Below are positions 5,515 through 8,580 of a stretch of DNA of 8,580 bases, in pieces; the first letter of the stretch is position 1, and each line of letters starts with the position of its first letter. Where the stretch lies: positions 1-8,580 of the forward strand of contig JAHJZL010000033.1 in the NCBI GenBank assembly GCA_018826405.1, read 5' to 3'. Made by a program: the position numbers and the translations under genes. Under the pieces are notes generated by a model. The model saw only the letters and a program-made list of their open reading frames with translations. It had not been told where the DNA came from and did no database searches. The DNA comes from Patescibacteria group bacterium. Lineage in GTDB: Bacteria; Patescibacteriota; Minisyncoccia; Phycocordibacterales; Phycocordibacteraceae.

Positions 5515-7578
5515 CTATCGTCCCCTCCTTCCTTTAGAAGACTTCTTTGTCGGGACATCCTTGCCTTCGAGTACGTAAATCTCATCACGCAGCAGTGCAG
5601 CTGTTTCAAAATCCAGTGCCTCTACTGCATCCGCCATTTGCTGCCTCTTATCTGTGATAAATCCTTCTGGGTCCTCTTCATATAGCTTTCTATCCATCTC
5701 AAGCAGTCCGATAACTGTTTTCTGGTGCTCGCTGCGCATAGACTCAGCAATATCCTTAATTTCCTTCTTAATCGTAGCTGGAGTTATATTGTGCTTCTTG
5801 TTATAGGCAAGTTGAATCTTTCTTCTGCGTTCTGTCTCTTCAATGGCTCGCGTTAAAGAGCCTGTCATTACGTCAGCGTAGAGAATTACCTTTCCAAGCA
5901 CATTACGTGCAGCTCTTCCGATAGTTTGAATAAGAGACGTATCTGAGCGAAGAAAGCCTTCCTTGTCCGCATCAAGAATACCTACGAGCTCAACTTCTGG
6001 AAGATCAAGACCTTCACGCAACAAGTTAACACCAACGAGAATATCAAACGTTCCCCTTCTAAATTCGGTAAGAATTTCAATGCGGTCGATGGTTTTTATA
6101 TCTGAGTGTAGGTACTCTGCCTTAATCCCTCGTTCCTTTAGGAATTCAGAAAGATCCTCTGCCATCTGTTTAGTTAGAGTTGTTGCAAGTGCACGTCCGC
6201 CTCTCGCGATAACTATCTCAGCCTCATCAATGAAATCTGCAACTTGTCCCTTTGTATTCTCGGTTTCTACAATTGGCTTAATTATGAGCTCGGGGTCAAT
6301 AAGTCCTGTGGGACGGATGATCTGCTCTGCAACTTGGCCGTCTGGTGGTACTGACTTCTCCTTTTCGTACTTGCCTGGAGTTGCTGATGTGTAGATAACT
6401 TGCCCTACTCGCTCCTCAAACTCTGAGAACTGGAGCGGACGGTTGTCACGAGCTGAAGGCAAGCGGAATCCGTGCTCTATAAGCATGTCTTTTCTTGAGC
6501 GGTCTCCCGCATACATACCTCCAATCTGAGTAACAGTTACGTGTGACTCATCAATAACCGTAAGGAAATCAGGGCTGCCGTCCTTTTTCTTTGGGAAGTA
6601 GGAAAGAAGCGTATGCGGTGCTTCTCCAGGAGAACGACCATCAAAGTGGCGCGAGTAGTTCTCAATACCTGTCGTATATCCAATCTCTCGAATCAAGGCA
6701 AGATCGTGCTGCGTACGTCGCTTAAGACGCTCATGCTCTAATACCTTTTCTTCTCTCTTCAGCTGAGCAAGTCGCTCATCAAGTTCTCGCTGAATATCTT
6801 CAATGGCTCTTGCTCGATCTTCGTCGCTCGTAACAAAGTGCTTGGCAGGGAATACGAATAGAGAATCTGGCTGCGCAATTAGCGCGCGAGATACAGGATC
6901 AAGGCGTTCGATACGAGAAATAAGATTGTCGTCAAAAAGAATTCTATAGATAACGCGCTCGTTAACAGGCATGAGCTCAACAGTATTGCCAACTGCACGC
7001 AATTTTCCTGGCTCGAGGTCTGCGTTTGTACGCTCAAAATAAATACCAATAAACTTTCTGATGAGTGCAGCTCTATTCTCTTCTCCTCTCACCACTAACT
7101 TCACGTGCCGCTTCTCATATTCAGCAGGAGAGCCAAGACCATAAATAGCAGATACAGATGCAACGATAATTACATCTTTGCGTGTAAGAAGCGCCTGCGT
7201 TGCTGCGTGACGGAGTCTATCAATCTCAGCATTAATCTGAGCCTCCTTCTCTATATAGGTATCTGAGTGCGCTATATAGGCCTCTGGCTGGTAGTAATCA
7301 TAATAGGAGACGAAGTAGTGCACTGCGTTCTCTGGAAAGAATTCTTTGTACTCTTGCGCCAGCTGTGCAGCCAATGTTTTGTTATGAGCCAGAACAAGTG
7401 TTGGCTTCCCTACGTTCTGAATAACATTCGCGATGCTGTAGGTTTTCCCTGAACCAGTCACACCCAAAAGCGTCTGATGCTGCAGACCCTTTTCTATTCC
7501 TTCTGTAAGCAACTCAATTGCCTTCGGCTGATCTCCGGCCGGAGGAAACGGGCTGTGCATCTTAAATGGATTTGCCAT
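5515..7578 (-). CDS. uvrB: UvrABC excinuclease subunit B
   Basis: UvrB is the damage-verifying helicase-like ATPase of nucleotide excision repair; it is loaded by UvrA and recruits UvrC. The 687-residue protein is close to the family's usual 660-700. It has Walker A GVTGSGKT (39-46), the beta-hairpin region YYDYYQPEAYIAHSDTYIEK (92-111), ASVSAIYGLGSP (140-151), the DESH Walker B box (343-346), helicase motif VI QTIGRAARN (551-559) and a C-terminal UVR motif (about 645-672, ALDFETAALLRDEI) for contact with UvrC. The tail is basic (KKSSKGRRGR). I chose the ATG at 7576-7578 because MANPFKMHSPF aligns with the start of E. coli UvrB (MSKPFKLNSAF). A longer frame opens at 7611, but its 11 extra residues lie within the tgt coding sequence and are unlike the family. 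With this start it overlaps tgt by 17 bases, and no Shine-Dalgarno is seen. Confidence 0.97.
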   Translation of the reverse strand: MANPFKMHSPFPPAGDQPKAIELLTEGIEKGLQHQTLLGVTGSGKTYSIANVIQNVGKPTLVLAHNKTLAAQLAQEYKEFFPENAVHYFVSYYDYYQPEAYIAHSDTYIEKEAQINAEIDRLRHAATQALLTRKDVIIVASVSAIYGLGSPAEYEKRHVKLVVRGEENRAALIRKFIGIYFERTNADLEPGKLRAVGNTVELMPVNERVIYRILFDDNLISRIERLDPVSRALIAQPDSLFVFPAKHFVTSDEDRARAIEDIQRELDERLAQLKREEKVLEHERLKRRTQHDLALIREIGYTTGIENYSRHFDGRSPGEAPHTLLSYFPKKKDGSPDFLTVIDESHVTVTQIGGMYAGDRSRKDMLIEHGFRLPSARDNRPLQFSEFEERVGQVIYTSATPGKYEKEKSVPPDGQVAEQIIRPTGLIDPELIIKPIVETENTKGQVADFIDEAEIVIARGGRALATTLTKQMAEDLSEFLKERGIKAEYLHSDIKTIDRIEILTEFRRGTFDILVGVNLLREGLDLPEVELVGILDADKEGFLRSDTSLIQTIGRAARNVLGKVILYADVMTGSLTRAIEETERRRKIQLAYNKKHNITPATIKKEIKDIAESMRSEHQKTVIGLLEMDRKLYEEDPEGFITDKRQQMADAVEALDFETAALLRDEIYVLEGKDVPTKKSSKGRRGR

Positions 7579-8580
7579 AGTAGGTGTGTATGAAGTCTCT
7601 CCGATATTCATTAAAATTGCCAGCGTAAATAGCTTCTCTTGCTTGGTCTACCAATTGGATAATGAAGCCGAGGTTATGGAGCGAGGCAATAATCTGTCCC
7701 AACATCTCTCCTGAACGAAGCAGGTGCGAAACATACGCTCTCGTAAAGCCTTCAGTGCCCTCAACAACAGTCTCAGGATCAAGTGCGAAGTGCTCGCTTC
7801 TATATTTTTCAGCTTTCAAATGAACAGGTCCCTGTTTTGTATATATAGTCCCGTGTCTTCCAAGGCGGGTTGCGGCAACACAGTCAAACGTGTCCATGCC
7901 TTGCGCAATGCCAAGCAAAAGGTCTCCCGGCTCTCCTATCCCCAAAAAGTGCCTTGGCTTGTCTTCTGGAAGGTGCGCAACTGCGGCCTGCAGTGCCCCC
8001 ATCATGTCTTCTTTGCTAAAGGAGCCCCCAATACCAAAGCCATCAAAGTCCATTGAAGCAATTTCCTTTGCGCTCTCCGTTCTCAGGTCTTCATATCTCC
8101 CTCCTTGGACAATTCCAAAGATTCCTTGCTTCTTGTTAGCTACTAGATTCTGCCTGTGCGCTTTTAAAGAGCGCTCTGCCCAGCGATGTGTTCTATCCAT
8201 CGCTTCCTTCTGGTACGCATAGGGCTCCGTTGGCGACGTACACTCATCAAAGGCAAAGAACATATCAGCTCCGAGTGCATGCTGTATCTCAACAGAGCGT
8301 TCTGGCGTAAAGCGATGCAGAGACCCATCAAGATGTGATGTGAACGTAACGCCCTGGTCATCAATAATAGCGAGTTGTCCGTGCTGGCTTTGCACATCTT
8401 CGTCAAAGACCGCAACTCCTTGCGTGTCAGTATTCTCCTCTCCCTTTGCTATTTTAGTTATGGTCTTCCCGAATGCAGCGCCAAGAGAAAATACTTGGAA
8501 CCCTCCTGAGTCTGTCATGGTTGGTCCGCTCCAGCCCATAAAGTCTCCGAGACATCCTCCTTGTTTAACGGTCTCTTCTC
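7562..8580 (-). CDS. tgt: tRNA-guanine (queuine) transglycosylase, C-terminal part, divergent and lacking zinc cysteines
   Basis: Bacterial Tgt swaps the wobble guanine of GUN-anticodon tRNAs for the queuosine precursor preQ1. The frame stays open to the right edge, so 338 C-terminal residues are present and the Met at 8539 is internal: DFMGWSGPTMTDSGGFQVF aligns within the family. Numbering from the edge, TDSGGFQVFSL (22-32), AFDECTSP (109-116), GIVQGG (155-160), GIGGSFS (182-188) and FDCVAATR (231-238, nucleophile Asp232) keep the substrate pocket and catalytic aspartates. The zinc site is gone. Where the family has CxCxxC after LDPE, this protein reads TVVEGT (270-275); only the distant His301 in SLHNLGF remains. 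Relative to E. coli, about 34 extra residues lie after QVFSLG. The stop overlaps uvrB by 17 bases. The fold assignment is firm; preQ1 activity is probable but unproven. Confidence 0.93.
   Translation of the reverse strand, partial: EETVKQGGCLGDFMGWSGPTMTDSGGFQVFSLGAAFGKTITKIAKGEENTDTQGVAVFDEDVQSQHGQLAIIDDQGVTFTSHLDGSLHRFTPERSVEIQHALGADMFFAFDECTSPTEPYAYQKEAMDRTHRWAERSLKAHRQNLVANKKQGIFGIVQGGRYEDLRTESAKEIASMDFDGFGIGGSFSKEDMMGALQAAVAHLPEDKPRHFLGIGEPGDLLLGIAQGMDTFDCVAATRLGRHGTIYTKQGPVHLKAEKYRSEHFALDPETVVEGTEGFTRAYVSHLLRSGEMLGQIIASLHNLGFIIQLVDQAREAIYAGNFNEYRRDFIHTYYGKSI

Noticed and set aside
5502..5519. GATAG...CTATC inverted repeat at the end of uvrB as a terminator
   Set aside because: The arms are only five pairs, AT-rich, and no T-run follows on the minus strand. 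The next gene starts immediately, so a terminator is unlikely.
5963..6394. Plus-strand open frame of 143 codons
   Set aside because: It lies wholly antisense to conserved UvrB sequence, its translation is Ser/Arg-rich with no domain, and it has no ribosome site. The other plus-strand frames (for example 1116-1481 and 7724-8222) are rejected for the same reasons.
5579..7611. Longer uvrB beginning at the ATG at 7611
   Set aside because: The extra 11 residues are read from inside the tgt coding sequence in another frame and do not resemble UvrB. The ATG at 7578 gives an N-terminus that aligns with E. coli UvrB.
8537..8539. ATG at 8539 as the start of tgt
   Set aside because: The frame stays open to the window edge, and the residues before this Met (GDFMGWSGP) continue to match the family, so the Met is internal and the true start is outside the window.
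7562..8580. tgt as a decaying pseudogene because of the lost cysteines
   Set aside because: The frame is intact to the usual C-terminus, catalytic aspartates and pocket motifs are kept, and the substitutions are gap-free within well-conserved flanks.

Overview
The window is one uninterrupted minus-strand gene cluster from a bacterium with a very compact genome. Eight protein genes fill it, the largest gap between genes is 56 bases, and no plus-strand gene is credible. In transcription order (high to low coordinate) they are: the 3' part of a tRNA-guanine transglycosylase (tgt), uvrB, a membrane sensor histidine kinase, a GNAT acetyltransferase, two genes for a split ATP-citrate lyase (ATP-grasp subunit, then the larger subunit carrying the citryl-CoA lyase domain), a single-domain response regulator, and the 5' part of uvrA. 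There are no tRNA or rRNA genes, mobile elements, CRISPR arrays or long repeats.

Organism: uvrA, uvrB and tgt show that it is a bacterium. Tight packing, 1-17 base junctions, few Shine-Dalgarno sites, a histidine kinase with an AHQLRTPL-type H box and a divergent Tgt together suggest a small-genome lineage, possibly Patescibacteria/CPR (Parcubacteria-like). This is an inference from style; no marker gene in the window proves it.

Layout: tgt overlaps uvrB by 17 bases (stop at 7562-7564, uvrB start at 7578). The kinase starts 18 bases after uvrB, directly behind a possible extended -10 box. Kinase, GNAT gene, aclB-like and aclA-like genes follow with gaps of 2, 1 and 8 bases and look like one operon. 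The response regulator starts 20 bases after the lyase, and uvrA 56 bases after the regulator. Each of these last two has a TGnTATACT box just upstream, which suggests internal promoters.

How the genes may work together: the two lyase subunits together contain every active-site element I could check. These are the ATP-grasp domain, a citrate-binding GGVANFT loop, the phosphohistidine loop, and the citrate-synthase-like residues His396, His471, Arg482 and Asp521. They should turn citrate, CoA and ATP into acetyl-CoA and oxaloacetate. The kinase and receiver bracket the GNAT and lyase genes and may form a two-component pair, and the GNAT enzyme would use the acetyl-CoA made by the lyase. uvrA and uvrB encode two parts of nucleotide excision repair, and tgt encodes a tRNA modification enzyme.

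The most unusual points are a complete eukaryote/Chlorobium-type split ATP-citrate lyase in what looks like a streamlined genome, a shortened citrate-synthase-like domain in its large subunit, and a Tgt that has lost all three zinc-binding cysteines and carries a roughly 34-residue insertion.
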